Origin: Erodium maritimum
Lineage: Eukaryota; Streptophyta; Magnoliopsida; Geraniales; Geraniaceae
Length of the DNA: 64,000 bases
Direction of reading: 5' to 3'
Assembly: GCA_963921825.1 (NCBI GenBank)
Contig: OY997589.1
Location: forward strand, 45,952,638 to 46,016,637
In this document: one piece after another, positions 11,201 through 25,300 of the stretch
How positions within the stretch are numbered: position 1 is the stretch's first letter
How the letters are laid out: each line of letters begins with the position of its first letter
Notes under the pieces: generated by a model
Told to the model about the DNA's origin: nothing
The model's input: the letters and a program-made list of their open reading frames with translations, nothing else
Database searches by the model: none
Program-made: the position numbers and the translations under genes

Positions 11201-12600
11201 TATTGGTCGGTCTTCCGAAAAAGAGGCCGACCGCGCCATAATGTGCTGCAAAACATGTCGACCGACGCGAGGTATCGGCCGGCCCATCTCAAACGTGTCG
11301 AGACCAACCTGTAAGATAGACCGACCGACATTAAATATTGGTCGGCCCACCTCTAGTATGTCTCGACCAACCTCAAAACAACGGTCGTCCAACGTAGATT
11401 CTCCATGAAAACTACTCCACATTATCCTTTTCCATCCAACCTATCCTCCAAAACAAACCTTCCGACCCTCGTCTATGACATTCTCCTCCTCTATGATCTC
11501 TTTCGCGAATCCACTACCAACCACATGCACTAGTCCAACTCCAAAAGGGAAATACCTCATCCCAAGTCCCAAGAGTACTTACAAATTTCATAGGTGTAAG
11601 GGTAGAGAACACGTTATTAGGGGTAAGATATCCAGACAAGTAATTTGTTAATTAGAATTTAAAGGTCGTCTAGTCAAATATTGGTCGGTCTTCCGAAAAA
11701 GAGGCCGACCGCGCCATAATGTGCTGCAAAACATGTCGACCGACGCGAGGTTTCGGCCGGCCCATCTCAAACGTGTCGAGACCAACCTGCAAGATAGACC
11801 GACCGACATTAAATATTGGTCGGCCGACCTCTAGTATGTCTCGACCAACCTCAAAACAACGGTCGTCCAACGATGATTCTCCATGAAAACTACTCCACAT
11901 TATCCTTTTCCATCCAACCTATCCTCCAAAACAAACCTTCCGACCCTCCTTCATGACATCCTCCTCCTCTATGATCTCTTTCGCGAATCCACTACCACCC
12001 ACATGCACTAGTCCAACTCCAAAATGGAAATACCTCATCCCAAGTCCCAAGAGTACTTACAAATTTCATAGGTGTAAGGGTAGAGAACACGTTATTAGGG
12101 GTAAGATATCCAGACAAGTAATTCGTTAATTAGAATTTAAAGGTCGTCTAGTCAAATATTGGTCGGTCTTCCGAGAAAGAGGCCGACCGCACCATAATGT
12201 GCTGCAAAACATGTCGACCGACGCGAGGTATCGGCCGGCCCATCTCAAACGTGTCGAGACAAAATGGCAAGCCAAACTGACTGACATTAAATATTAGCTG
12301 GCACACCTATAGTCTATCTCGACCAACCTCAAAACAACGGTCGTCCAACGATGATTCTCCAAGAAAGCTACTCCACATTATCCCTTTCCATCCAACCTAT
12401 CCTCCAAAACAAACCTTCCGACCCTCCTCCATGACATCCTCCTCCTCTATGATCTCTTTCGCGAATCCACTACCACACACACGCACTAGTCCAACTCCAA
12501 AATGGAAATACCTCATCCCAAGTCCCAAGAGTACTTACAAATTTCATAGGTGTAAGGGTAGAGAACACGTTATTAGGGGTAAGATATCCAGACAAGTAAT
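8240..12600 (+). repeat. Higher-order repeat: trimer of 1434 bp, three copies
   Basis: Monomer variants recur every 3 x 478 = 1434 bp. The variant with CACACACACG instead of CACCCACATG starts at 9563, 10997 and 12431. The variant with the swapped bases AACGTAGATTCTCC appears at about 8524, 9958 and 11392. The variant with TTAATTAGAATT and a trailing frame break recurs likewise. Corresponding copies look nearly identical, so the last amplification is recent. Block edges are approximate. Confidence 0.85.
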
Positions 12601-13719
12601 TTGTTCATTAGAATTTAAAGGTCGACTAGTCAAATATTGGTCGGTCTTCCGAGAAAGAGGACGACCGCGCCATAATGTGCTGCAAAACATGTCGACCGAC
12701 ACGAGGTATCGGCCGGTCCTGCTCAAACGTGTCGAGACAAACCTGTAAGATATCCAGACAAGTAATTCGTTCATTAGAATTTAAAGGTCGCCTAGTCAAA
12801 TATTGGTCGGTCTTCCGAGAAAGAGGCCGACCGCGCCATAATGTGCTGCAAAACATGTCGACCGACGCGAGGTATCGGCCGGCCCATCTCAAACGTGTCG
12901 AGACAAAATGGCAAGCCAAACTGACTGACATTAAATATTAGCTGGCACACCTATAGTCTATCTCGACCAACCTCAAAACAACGGTCGTCCAACGATGATT
13001 CTCCAAGAAAGCTACTCCACATTATCCCTTTCCATCCAACCTATCCTCCAAAACAAACCTTCCGACCCTCCTCCATGACATCCTCCTCCTCTATGATCTC
13101 TTTCGCGAATCCACTACCACACACACGCACTAGTCCAACTCCAAAATGGAAATACCTCATCCCAAGTCCCAAGAGTACTTACAAATTTCATAGGTGTAAG
13201 GGTAGAGAACACGTTATTAGGGGTAAGATATCCAGACAAGTAATTTGTTCATTAGAATTTAAAGGTCGACTAGTCAAATATTGGTCGGTCTTCCGAGAAA
13301 GAGGACGACCGCGCCATAATGTGCTGCAAAACATGTCGACCGACACGAGGTATCGGCCGGTCCTGCTCAAACGTGTCGAGACAAACCTGTAAGATATCCA
13401 GACAAGTAATTCGTTCATTAGAATTTAAAGGTCGCCTAGTCAAATATTGGTCGGTCTTCCGAGAAAGAGGCCGACCGCGCCATAATGTGCTGCAAAACAT
13501 GTCGACCGACGCGAGGTATCGGCCGGCCCATCTCAAACGTGTCGAGACCAACCTGCAAGATAGACCGACCGACATTAAATATTGGTCGGCCAACCTCTAG
13601 TATGTCTCGACCAACCTCAAAACAACGGTCGTCCAACGAAGATTCTCCATGAAAACTACTCCACATTATCCTTTTCCATCCAACCTATCCTACAAAACAA
13701 ACCTTCCGACCCTCGTCTA
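12431..13719 (+). repeat. Duplicated 644-bp monomer carrying a 166-bp internal duplication
   Basis: Spacing between monomer cores jumps to 644 bp twice (12431 to 13075 to 13719), which is 478 + 166. The extra 166 bp repeats the stretch from GTAAGATATCCAGACAAG to the end of the third 21-bp unit. The join lies at GTAAGATA (12745-12752), an 8-base match to GTAAGATA at 12579-12586. The same junction appears at about 13389, 15032, 17592 and 20149, so one event was later amplified with its surrounding units. Confidence 0.85.
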
Positions 13720-14065
13720 TGACATTCTCCTCCTCTATGATCTCTTTCGCGAATCCACTACCAACCACATGCACTAGTCCAACTCCAAAAGGGAAATACC
13801 TCATCCCAAGTCCCAAGAGTACTTACAAATTTCATAGGTGTAAGGGTAGAGAAAACGTTATTAGGGGTAAGATATCCAGAGAAGTAATTTGTTAATTAGA
13901 ATTTAAAGGTCGTCTAGTCAAATATTGGTCGGTCTTCCGAAAAAGAGGCCGACCGCGCCATAATGTGCTGCAAAACATGTCGATCGACGCGAGGTTTCGG
14001 CCGGCCCATCTCAAACGTGTCGAGACCAACCTGCAAGATAGACCGACTGACATTAAATATTGGTC

Positions 14066-14151
14066 GGCCAACCTCTAGTATGTCTCGACCAACCTCAAAA
14101 CAACGGTCGGCCGACCTCTAGTATGTCTCGACCAACCTCAAAACAACGGCC
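14066..14151 (+). repeat. 43-bp local duplication (two sub-repeat units)
   Basis: Bases 14066-14108 are repeated at 14109-14151 with few differences. This lengthens that monomer to 521 bp. The duplicated piece corresponds to two of the 21-bp sub-repeats plus one base, showing that the sub-repeat block is still the site of slippage or misaligned exchange. Confidence 0.8.
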
Positions 14152-14639
14152 GTCCAACGATGATTCTCCATGAAAACTACTCCACATTATCCTTTTCCAT
14201 CCAACCTATCCTCCAAAACAAACCATCCGACACTCCTCTATGACATCCTCCTCCTCTATGATCTCTTTCGCGAATCCACTACCACCCACATGCACTAGTC
14301 CAACTCCAAAATGGAAATACCTTATCCCAAGTCCCAAGAGTACTTACAAATTTCATAGGTGTAAGGGTAGAAAACACGTTTTTAGGGGTAAGATATCCAG
14401 ACAAGTAATTCGTTCATTAGAATTTAAAGGTTGCCTAGTCAAATATTGGTCGGTCTTCCGAGAAAGAGGACGACCGCGCCATATTGTGCTCCAAAACATG
14501 TCGACCGACACGAGGTATCGGCCGGCCCTGCTCAAACGTGTCGAGACAAAATGGAAAGCCAAACTGACTGACAATAAATATTAGCTGGCACACCTATAGT
14601 CTGTCTCGACCAACCTCAAAACAACGGTCGTCCAACGAT

Positions 14640-17600
14640 GATTCTCCAAGAAAGCTACTCCACATTATCCCTTTCCATCCAACCTATCCTCCAAAACAAA
14701 CCTTCCGACCCTCCTCCATGACATCCTCCTCCTCTATGATCTCTTTCGCGAATCCACTACCACACACACGCACTAGTCCAACTCCAAAATGGAAATACCT
14801 CATCCCAAGTCCCAAGAGTACTTACAAATTTCATAGGTGTAAGGGTAGAGAACACGTTATTAGGGGTAAGATATCCAGACAAGTAATTTGTTCATTAGAA
14901 TTTAAAGGTCGACTAGTCAAATATTGGTCGGTCTTCCGAGAAAGAGGACGACCGCGCCATAATGTGCTGCAAAACATGTCGACCGACACGAGGTATCGGC
15001 CGGTCCTGCTCAAACGTGTCGAGACAAACTTGTAAGATATCCAGACAAGTAATTCGTTCATTAGAATTTAAAGGTCGCCTAGTCAAATATTGGTCGGTCT
15101 TCCGAGAAAGAGGCCGACCGCGCCATAATGTGCTGCAAAACATGTCGACCGACGCGAGGTATCGGCCGGCCCATCTCAAACGTGTCGAGACCAACCTGCA
15201 AGATAGACCGACCGACATTAAATATTGGTCGGCCAACCTCTAGTATGTCTCGACCAACCTCAAAACAACGGTCGTCCAACGAAGATTCTCCATGAAAACT
15301 ACTCCACATTATCCTTTTCCATCCAACCTATCCTCCAAAACAAACCTTCCGACCCTCGTCTATGACATTCTCCTCCTCTATGATCTCTTTCGCGAATCCA
15401 CTACCAACCACATGCACTAGTCCAACTCCAAAATGGAAATACCTCATCCCAAGTCCCAAGAGTACTTACAAATTTCATAGGTGTAAGGGTAGAGAACACG
15501 TTATTAGGGGTAAGATATCCAGACAAGTAATTTGTTCATTAGAATTTAAAGGTCGTCTAGTCAAATATTGGTCGGTCTTCCGAAAAAGAGGCCGACCGCG
15601 CCATAATGTGCTGCAAAACATGTCGACCGACGCGAGGTATCGGCCGGCCCATCTCAAACGTGTCGAGACCAACCTGTAAGATAGACCGACCGACATTAAA
15701 TATTGGTCGGCCCACCTCTAGTATGTCTCGACCAACCTCAAAACAACGGCCGTCCAACGATGATTCTCCATGAAAACTACTCCACATTATCCTTTTCCAT
15801 CCAACCTATCCTCCAAAACAAACCTTCCGACACTCCTCTATGACATCCTCCTCCTCTATGATCTCTTTCGCGAATCCACTACCACCCACATGCACTAGTC
15901 CAACTCCAAAATGGAAATACCTTATCCCAAGTCCCAAGAGTACTTACAAATTTCATAGGTGTAAGGGTAGAAAACACGTTTTTAGGGGTAAGATATCCAG
16001 ACAAGTAATTCGTTCATTAGAATTTAAAGGTTGCCTAGTCAAATATTGGTCGGTCTTCCGAGAAAGAGGACGACCGCGCCATATTGTGCTCCAAAACATG
16101 TCGACCGACACGAGGTATCGGCCGGCCCTGCTCAAACGTGTCGAGACAAAATGGAAAGCCAAACTGACTGACATTAAATATTAGCTGGCACACCTATAGT
16201 CTGTCTCGACCAACCTCAAAACAACGGTCGTCCAACGATGATTCTCCAAGAAAGCTACTCCACATTATCCCTTTCCATCCAACCTATCCTCCAAAACAAA
16301 CCTTCCGACCCTCCTCCATGACATCCTCCTCCTCTATGATCTCTTTCGCGAATCCACTACCACACACATGCACTAGTCCAACTCCAAAATGGAAATACCT
16401 CATCCCAAGTCCCAAGAGTACTAACAAATTTCATAGGTGTAAGGGTAGAGAACACGTTATTAGGGGTAAGATATCCAGACAAGTAATTTGTTCATTAGAA
16501 TTTAAAGGTCGACTAGTCAAATATTGGTCGGTCTTCCGAGAAAGAGGCCGACCGCGCCATAATGTGCTGCAAAACATGTCGACCGACGCGAGGTATCGGC
16601 CGGCCCATCTCAAACGTGTCGAGACCAACCTGTAAGATAGACCGACCGATATTAAATATTGGTCGGCCCACCTCTAGTATGTCTCGACCAACCTCAAAAC
16701 AACGGTCGTCCAACGATGATTCTCCATGGAAACTACTCCACATTATCCTTTTCCATCCAACCTATCCTCCAAAACAAACCTTCCGACCCTCCTCTATGAC
16801 ATCCTCCTCCTCTATGATCTCTTTCGCGAATCCACTACCACCCACATGCACTAGTCCAACTCCAAAATGGAAATACCTCATCCCAAGTCCCAAGAGTACT
16901 TACAAATTTCATAGGTGTAAGGGTAGAAAACACGTTTTTAGGGGTAAGATATCCAGACAAGTAATTCGTTCATTAGAATTTAAAGGTTGCCTAGTCAAAA
17001 TATTGGTCGGTCTTCCGAGAAAGAGGACGACCGCGCCATATTGTGCTCCAAAACATGTCGACCGACACGAGGTATCGGCCGGCCCTGCTCAAACGTGTCG
17101 AGACAAAATGGCAAGCCAAACTGACTGACATTAAATATTAGCAGGCACACCTATAGTCTGTCTCGACCAACCTCAAAACAACGGTCGTCCAACGATGATT
17201 CTCCAAGAAAGCTACTCCACATTATCCCTTTCCATCCAACCTATCCTCCAAAACAAACCTTCCGACCCTCCTCCATGACATCCTCCTCCTCCTCTATGAT
17301 TTCTTTCGCGAATCCACTACCACACACATGCACTAGTCCAACTCCAAAATGGAAATACCTCATCCCAAGTCCCAAGAGTACTTACAAATTTCATAGGTGT
17401 AAGGGTAGAGAACACGTTATTAGGGGTAAGATATCCAGACAAGTAATTTGTTCATTAGAATTTAAAGGTCGACTAGTCAAATATTGGTCGGTCTTCCGAG
17501 AAACAGGACGACCGCGCCATAATGTGCTGCAAAACATGTCGACCGACACGAGGTATCGGCCGGTCCTGCTCAAACGTGTCGAGACAAACTTGTAAGATAT

Positions 17601-20600
17601 CCAGACAAGTAATTCGTTCATTAGAATTTAAAGGTCGCCTAGTCAAATATTGGTCGGTCTTCCGAGAAAGAGGCCGACCGCGCCATAATGTGCTGCAAAA
17701 CATGTCTACCGACGCGAGGTATCGGCCGGCCCATCTCAAACGTGTCGAGACCAACCTGCAAGATAGACCGACCGACATTAAATATTGGTCGGCCAACCTC
17801 TAGTATGTCTCGACCAACCTCAAAACAACGGTCGTCCAACGAAGATTCTCCATGAAAACTACTCCACATTATCCTTTTCCATCCAACCTATCCTCCAAAA
17901 CAAACCTTCCGACCCTCGTCTATGACATTCTCCTCCTCTATGATCTGTTTCGCGAATCCACTACCAACCACATGCACTAGTCCAACTCCAAAATGGAAAT
18001 ACCTCATCCCAAGTCCCAAGAGTACTTACAAATTTCATAGGTGTAAGGGTAGAGAACACGTTATTAGGGGTAAGATATCCAGACAAGTAATTTGTTCATT
18101 AGAATTTAAAGGTCGTCTAGTCAAATATTGGTCGGTCTTCCGAAAAAGAGGCCGACCGCGCCATAATGTGCTGCAAAACATGTCGACCGACGCGAGGTAT
18201 CGGCCGGCCCATCTCAAACGTGTCGAGACCAACCTGTAAGATAGACCGACCGACATTAAATATTGGTCGGCCCACCTCTAGTATGTCTCGACCAACCTCA
18301 AAACAACGGCCGTCCAACGATGATTCTCCATGAAAACTACTCCACATTATCCTTTTCCATCCAACCTATCCTCCAAAACAAACCTTCCGACACTCCTCTA
18401 TGACATCCTCCTCCTCTATGATCTCTTTCGCGAATCCACTACCACCCACATGCACTAGTCCAACTCCAAAATGGAAATACCTTATCCCAAGTCCCAAGAG
18501 TACTTACAAATTTCATAGGTGTAAGGGTAGAAAACACGTTTTTAGGGGTAAGATATCCAGACAAGTAATTCGTTCATTAGAATTTAAAGGTTGCCTAGTC
18601 AAATATTGGTCGGTCTTCCGAGAAAGAGGACGACCGCGCCATATTGTGCTCCAAAACATGTCGACCGACACGAGGTATCGGCCGGCCCTGCTCAAACGTG
18701 TCGAGACAAAATGGAAAGCCAAACTGACTGACATTAAATATTAGCTGGCACACCTATAGTCTGTCTCGACCAACCTCAAAACAACGGTCGTCCAACGATG
18801 ATTCTCCAAGAAAGCTACTCCACATTATCCCTTTCCATCCAACCTATCCTCCAAAACAAACCTTCCGACCCTCCTCCATGACATCCTCCTCCTCTATGAT
18901 CTCTTTCGCGAATCCACTACCACACACATGCACTAGTCCAACTCCAAAATGGAAATACCTCATCCCAAGTCCCAAGAGTACTTACAAATTTCATAGGTGT
19001 AAGGGTAGAGAACACGTTATTAGGGGTAAGATATCCAGACAAGTAATTTGTTCATTAGAATTTAAAGGTCGACTAGTCAAATATTGGTCGGTCTTCCGAG
19101 AAAGAGGCCGACCGCGCCATAATGTGCTGCAAAACATGTCGACCGACGCGAGGTATCGGCCGGCCCATCTCAAACGTGTCGAGACCAACCTGTAAGATAG
19201 ACCGACCGATATTAAATATTGGTCGGCCCACCTCTAGTATGTCTCGACCAACCTCAAAACAACGGTCGTCCAACGATGATTCTCCATGGAAACTACTCCA
19301 CATTATCCTTTTCCATCCAACCTATCCTCCAAAACAAACCTTCCGACCCTCCTCTATGACATCCTCCTCCTCTATGATCTCTTTCGCGAATCCACTACCA
19401 CCCACATGCACTAGTCCAACTCCAAAATGGAAATACCTCATCCCAAGTCCCAAGAGTACTTACAAATTTCATAGGTGTAAGGGTAGAAAACACGTTTTTA
19501 GGGGTAAGATATCCAGACAAGTAATTCGTTCATTAGAATTTAAAGGTTGCCTAGTCAAAATATTGGTCGGTCTTCCGAGAAAGAGGACGACCGCGCCATA
19601 TTGTGCTCCAAAACATGCCGACCGACACGAGGTATCGGCCGGCCCTGCTCAAACGTGTCGAGACAAAATGGCAAGCCAAACTGACTGACATTAAATATTA
19701 GCAGGCACACCTATAGTCTGTCTCGACCAACCTCAAAACAACGGTCGTCCAACGATGATTCTCCAAGAAAGCTACTCCACATTATCCCTTTCCATCCAAC
19801 CTATCCTCCAAAACAAACCTTCCGACCCTCCTCCATGACATCCTCCTCCTCTATGATCTCTTTCGCGAATCCACTACCACACACATGCACTAGTCCAACT
19901 CCAAAATGGAAATACCTCATCCCAAGTCCCAAGAGTACTTACAAATTTCATAGGTGTAAGGGTAGAGAACACGTTATTAGGGGTAAGATATCCAGACAAG
20001 TAATTTGTTCATTAGAATTTAAAGGTCGACTAGTCAAATATTGGTCGGTCTTCCGAGAAACAGGACGACCGCGCCATAATATGCTGCAAAACATGTCGAC
20101 CGACACGAGGTATCGGCCGGTCCTGCTCAAACGTGTCGAGACAAACTTGTAAGATATCCAGACAAGTAATTCGTTCATTAGAATTTAAAGGTCGCCTAGT
20201 CAAATATTGGTCGGTCTTCCGAGAAAGAGGCCGACCGCGCCATAATGTGCTGCAAAACATGTCGACCGACGCGAGGTATCGGCCGGCCCATCTCAAACGT
20301 GTCGAGACCAACCTGCAAGATAGACCGACCGACATTAAATATTGGTCGGCCAACCTCTAGTATGTCTCGACCAACCTCAAAACAACGGTCGTCCAACGAA
20401 GATTCTCCATGAAAACTACTCCACATTATCCTTTTCCATCCAACCTATCCTCCAAAACAAACCTTCGACCCTCGTCTATGACATTCTCCTCCTCTATGAT
20501 CTCTTTCGCGAATCCACTACCAACCACATGCACTAGTCCAACTCCAAAATGGAAATACCTCATCCCAAGTCCCAAGAGTACTTACAAATTTCATAGGTGT

Positions 20601-22330
20601 AAGGGTAGAGAACACGTTATTAGGGGTAAGATATCCAGACAAGTAATTTGTTCATTAGAATTTAAAGGTCGTCTAGTCAAATATTGGTTGGTCTTCCGAA
20701 AAAGAGGCCGACCGCGCCATAATGTGCTGCAAAACATGTCGACCGACGCGAGGTATCGGCCGGCCCATCTCAAACGTGTCGAGACCAACCTGTAAGATAG
20801 ACCGACCGACATTAAATATTGGTCGGCCCACCTCTAGTATGTCTCGACCAACCTCAAAACAACGGCCGTCCAACGATGATTCTCCATGAAAACTACTCCA
20901 CATTATCCTTTTCCATCCAACCTATCCTCCAAAACAAACCTTCCGACACTCCTCTATGACATCCTCCTCCTCTATGATCTCTTTCGCGAATCCACTACCA
21001 CCCACATGCACTAGTCCAACTCCAAAATGGAAATACCTTATCCCAAGTCCCAAGAGTACTTACAAATTTCATAGGTGTAAGGGTAGAAAACACGTTTTTA
21101 GGGGTAAGATATCCAGACAAGTAATTCGTTCATTAGAATTTAAAGGTTGCCTAGTCATATATTGGTCGGTCTTCCGAGAAAGAGGACGACCGCGCCATAT
21201 TGTGCTCCAAAACATGTCGACCGACACGAGGTATCGGCCGGCCCTGCTCAAACGTGTCGAGACAAAATGGAAAGCCAAACTGACTGACATTAAATATTAG
21301 CTGGCACACCTATAGTCTGTCTCGACCAACCTCAAAACAACGGTCGTCCAACGATGATTCTCCAAGAAAGCTACTCCACATTATCCCTTTCCATCCAACC
21401 TATCCTCCAAAACAAACCTTCCGACCCTCCTCCATGACATCCTCCTCCTCTATGATCTCTTTCGCGAATCCACTACCACACACATGCACTAGTCCAACTC
21501 CAAAATGGAAATACCTCATCCCAAGTCCCAAGAGTACTTACAAATTTCATAGGTGTAAGGGTAGAGAACACGTTATTAGGGGTAAGATATCCAGACAAGT
21601 AATTTGTTCATTAGAATTTAAAGGTCGACTAGTCAAATATTGGTCGGTCTTCCGAGAAAGAGGCCGACCGCGCCATAATGTGCTGCAAAACATGTCGACT
21701 GACGCGAGGTATCGGCCGGCCCATCTCAAACGTGTCGAGACCAACCTGTAAGATAGACCGACCGATATTAAATATTGGTCGGCCCACCTCTAGTATGTCT
21801 CGACCAACCTCAAAACAACGGTCGTCCAACGATGATTCTCCATGGAAACTACTCCACATTATCCTTTTCCATCCAACCTATCCTCCAAAACAAACCTTCC
21901 GACCCTCCTCTATGACATCCTCCTCCTCTATGATCTCTTTCGCGAATCCACTACCACCCACATGCACTAGTCCAACTCCAAAATGGAAATACCTCATCCC
22001 AAGTCCCAAGAGTACTTACAAATTTCATAGGTGTAAGGGTAGAAAACACGTTTTTAGGGGTAAGATATCCAGACAAGTAATTCGTTCATTAGAATTTAAA
22101 GGTTGCCTAGTCAAAATATTGGTCGGTCTTCCGAGAAAGAGGACGACCGCGCCATATTGTGCTCCAAAACATGTCGACCGACACGAGGTATCGGCCGGCC
22201 CTGCTCAAACGTGTCGAGACAAAATGGCAAGCCAAACTGACTGACATTAAATATTAGCAGGCACACCTATAGTCTGTCTCGACCAACCTCAAAACAACGG
22301 TCGTCCAACGATGATTCTCCAAGAAAGCTA
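14640..22330 (+). repeat. Higher-order repeat: 5-mer of about 2.56 kb, three copies
   Basis: Five monomers plus the 166-bp duplication form a unit of 2556-2560 bp. Matching cores: 14718, 17275, 19835; 15362, 17922, 20478; 15840, 18400, 20956; 16318, 18878, 21434; 16796, 19356, 21912. Private variants travel with their position, for example CCTTATCCCAAG with GAAAACACGTTTTTAGG in the third and a single extra A (GTCAAAATATTGG) in the fifth. Differences between copies are few, including a 3-bp gain near 17290 and a lost C near 20466. Confidence 0.85.
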
Positions 22331-22390
22331 CTCAGCATTATCCCTTTCCATCCAACCTATCCTCCAAAACAAACCTTCCGACGCTCCTCC

Positions 22391-25300
22391 ATGACATCCT
22401 CCTCCTCTATGATCTCTTTCGCGAATCCACTACCACCCACATGCACTAGTCCAACTCCAAAATGGAAATACCTCATCCCAAGTCCCAAGAGTACTTACAA
22501 ATTTCATAGGTGTAAGGGTAGAGAACACGTTATTAGGGGTAAGATAGCCGGACAAGTAATTCGTTCATTAGAATTTAAAGGTCGCCTAGTCAAATATTGG
22601 TCGGTCTTCCGAGAAAGAGGCCGACCGCGCCATAATGTGCCGCAAAACATGTCGACCGACGCGAGGTATCGGCCGGCCCATCTCAAACGTGTCGAGACCA
22701 ACCTGTAAGATAGACCGACCGACATTAAATATTGGTCGGCCCAACTCTAGTATGTCTCGACCAACCTCAAAACAACGGTCGTCCAACGAAGATTCTCCAT
22801 GAAAACTACTCCACATTATCCTTTTCCATCCAACCTATCCTCCAAAACAAACCTTCCGACCCTCGTCTATGACATTCTCCTCCTCTATGATCTCTTTCGC
22901 GAATCCACTACCAACCACATGCACTAGTCCAACTCCAAAAGGGAAATACCTCATCCCAAGTCCCAAGAGTACTTACAAATTTCATAGGTGTAAGGGTAGA
23001 GAACACGTTATTAGGGGTAAGATATCCAGACAAGTAATTTGTTAATTAGAATTTAAAGGTCGTCTAATCAAATATTGGTCGGTCTTCCGAAAAAGAGGCC
23101 GACCGCGCCATAATGTGCTGCAAAACATGTCGACCGACGCGAGGTTTCGGCCGGCCCATCTCAAACGTGTCGAGACCAACCTGCAAGATAGACCGACCGA
23201 CATTAAATATTGGTCGGCCAACCTCTAGTATGTCTCGACCAACCTCAAAACAATGGTCGTCCAACGATGATTCTCCATGAAAACTACTCCACATTATCCT
23301 TTTCCATCCAACCTATCCTCCAAAACAAACCTTCCGACCCTCCTTCATGACATCCTCCTCCTCTATGATCTCTTTCGCGAATCCACTACCACCCACATGC
23401 ACTAGTCCAACTCCAAAATGGAAATACCTCATCCCAAGTCCCAAGAGTACTTACAAATTTCATAGGTGTAAGGGTAGAGAACACGTTATTAGGGGTAAGA
23501 TATCCAGACAAGTAATTTGTTAATTAGAATTTAAAAGTCGTCTAGTCAAATATTGGTCGGTCTTCCGAAAAAGAGGCCGACCGCGCCATAATGTGCTGCA
23601 AAACATGTCGAGCGACGCGAGGTTTCTGCCGGCCCATCTCAAACGTGTCGAGACCAACCTGCAAGATAGACCGACCGACATTAAATATTGGTCGGCCAAC
23701 CTCTAGTATGTCTCGACCAACCTCAAAACAACGTTCGTCCAACGATGATTCTCCATGAAAACTACTCCACATTATCCTTTTCCATCCAACCTATCCTCCA
23801 AAACAAACTTTCCGACCCTCCTTCATAACATCCTCCTCCTCTATGATCTCTTTCGCGAATCCACTACCACCCATATGCACTAGTCCAACTCCAAAATGGA
23901 AATACCTCATCCCAAGTCCCAAGAGTACTTACAAATTTCATTGGTGTAGGGGGTAGAGAACACGTTATTAGGGGTAAGATATCCAGACAAGTAATTTGTT
24001 CATTAGAATTTAAAGGTCCTCTAGTCAAATATTGGTCGGTCTTCCGAAAAAGAGGCCGACCGCGCCATAATGTGCTGCAAAACTTGTCGACCGACGCGAG
24101 GTATCGGCCGGCCCATCTCAACCGTGTCGAGACCAACCTGTAAGATAGACCGACCGACATTAAATATTGGTCGGCCCACCTCTAGTATGTCTCGACCAAC
24201 CTCAAAACAACGGTCGTCCAACGATGATTCTCCATGAAAACTACTCCACATTATCCTTTTCCATCCAACCTATCCTCCAAAACAAACCTTCCGACCCTCC
24301 TCTATGACATCCTCCTCCTCTATGATCTCTTTCGCGAATCCACTACCACCCACATGCACTAGTCCAACTCCAAAATGGAAATACCTCATCCCAAGTCCCA
24401 AGAGTACTTACAAATTTCATAGGTATAAGGGTAGAAAACACGTTATTAGGGGTAAGATATCCAGACAAGTAATTCGTTCATTAGAATTTAAAGGTCGCAT
24501 AGTCAAATATTGGTCGGTCTTCCGAGAAAGAGGACGACCGCGCCATATTGTGCTCCAAAACATGTCGACCGACACGAGGTGTCGGCCGGCCCTGCTCAAA
24601 CGTGTCGAGACAAAATGGCAAGCCAAACTGACTGACATTAAATATTAGGTGGCTCACCAATAGTCTGTCTCGACCAACCTCAAAACAACGGTCGTCCAAC
24701 GATGATTCTCCAAGAAAGCTACTCCACATTATCCCTTTCCATCCAACCTATCCTCCAAAACAAACCTTCCGACCCTCCTCCATGACATCCTCCTCCTCTA
24801 TGATCTCTTTCGCGAATCCACTACCACACACATGCACTAGTCCAACTCCAAAATGGAAATACCTCATCCCAAGTCCCAAGAGTACTTACAAATTTCGAAG
24901 GTGTAAGGGTAGAGAACACGTTATTAGGGGTAAGATATCTAGACAAGTAATTTGTTCATTAGAATTTAAAGGTCGACTAGTCAAATATTGGTCGGTCTTC
25001 CGAGAAAGAGGACGACCGCGCCATAATGTGCTGCAAAACATGACGACCGACACGAGGTATCGGCCGGTCCTGCTCAAACGTGTCGAGACAAACTGGCAAG
25101 CCAAACTGACTGACATTAAATATTAGCTGGCCCACCTCTAGTCTGTCTCGACCAACCTCTAAACAACGGTCATCCAACGATGATTCTCCAAGAAAGCTAC
25201 TCAGCATTATCCCTTTCCATGCAACCTATCCTCCAAAACAAACCTTCCGACGCTCATCCATGACATCCTCCTCCTCTATGATCTCTTTCGCGAATCCACT

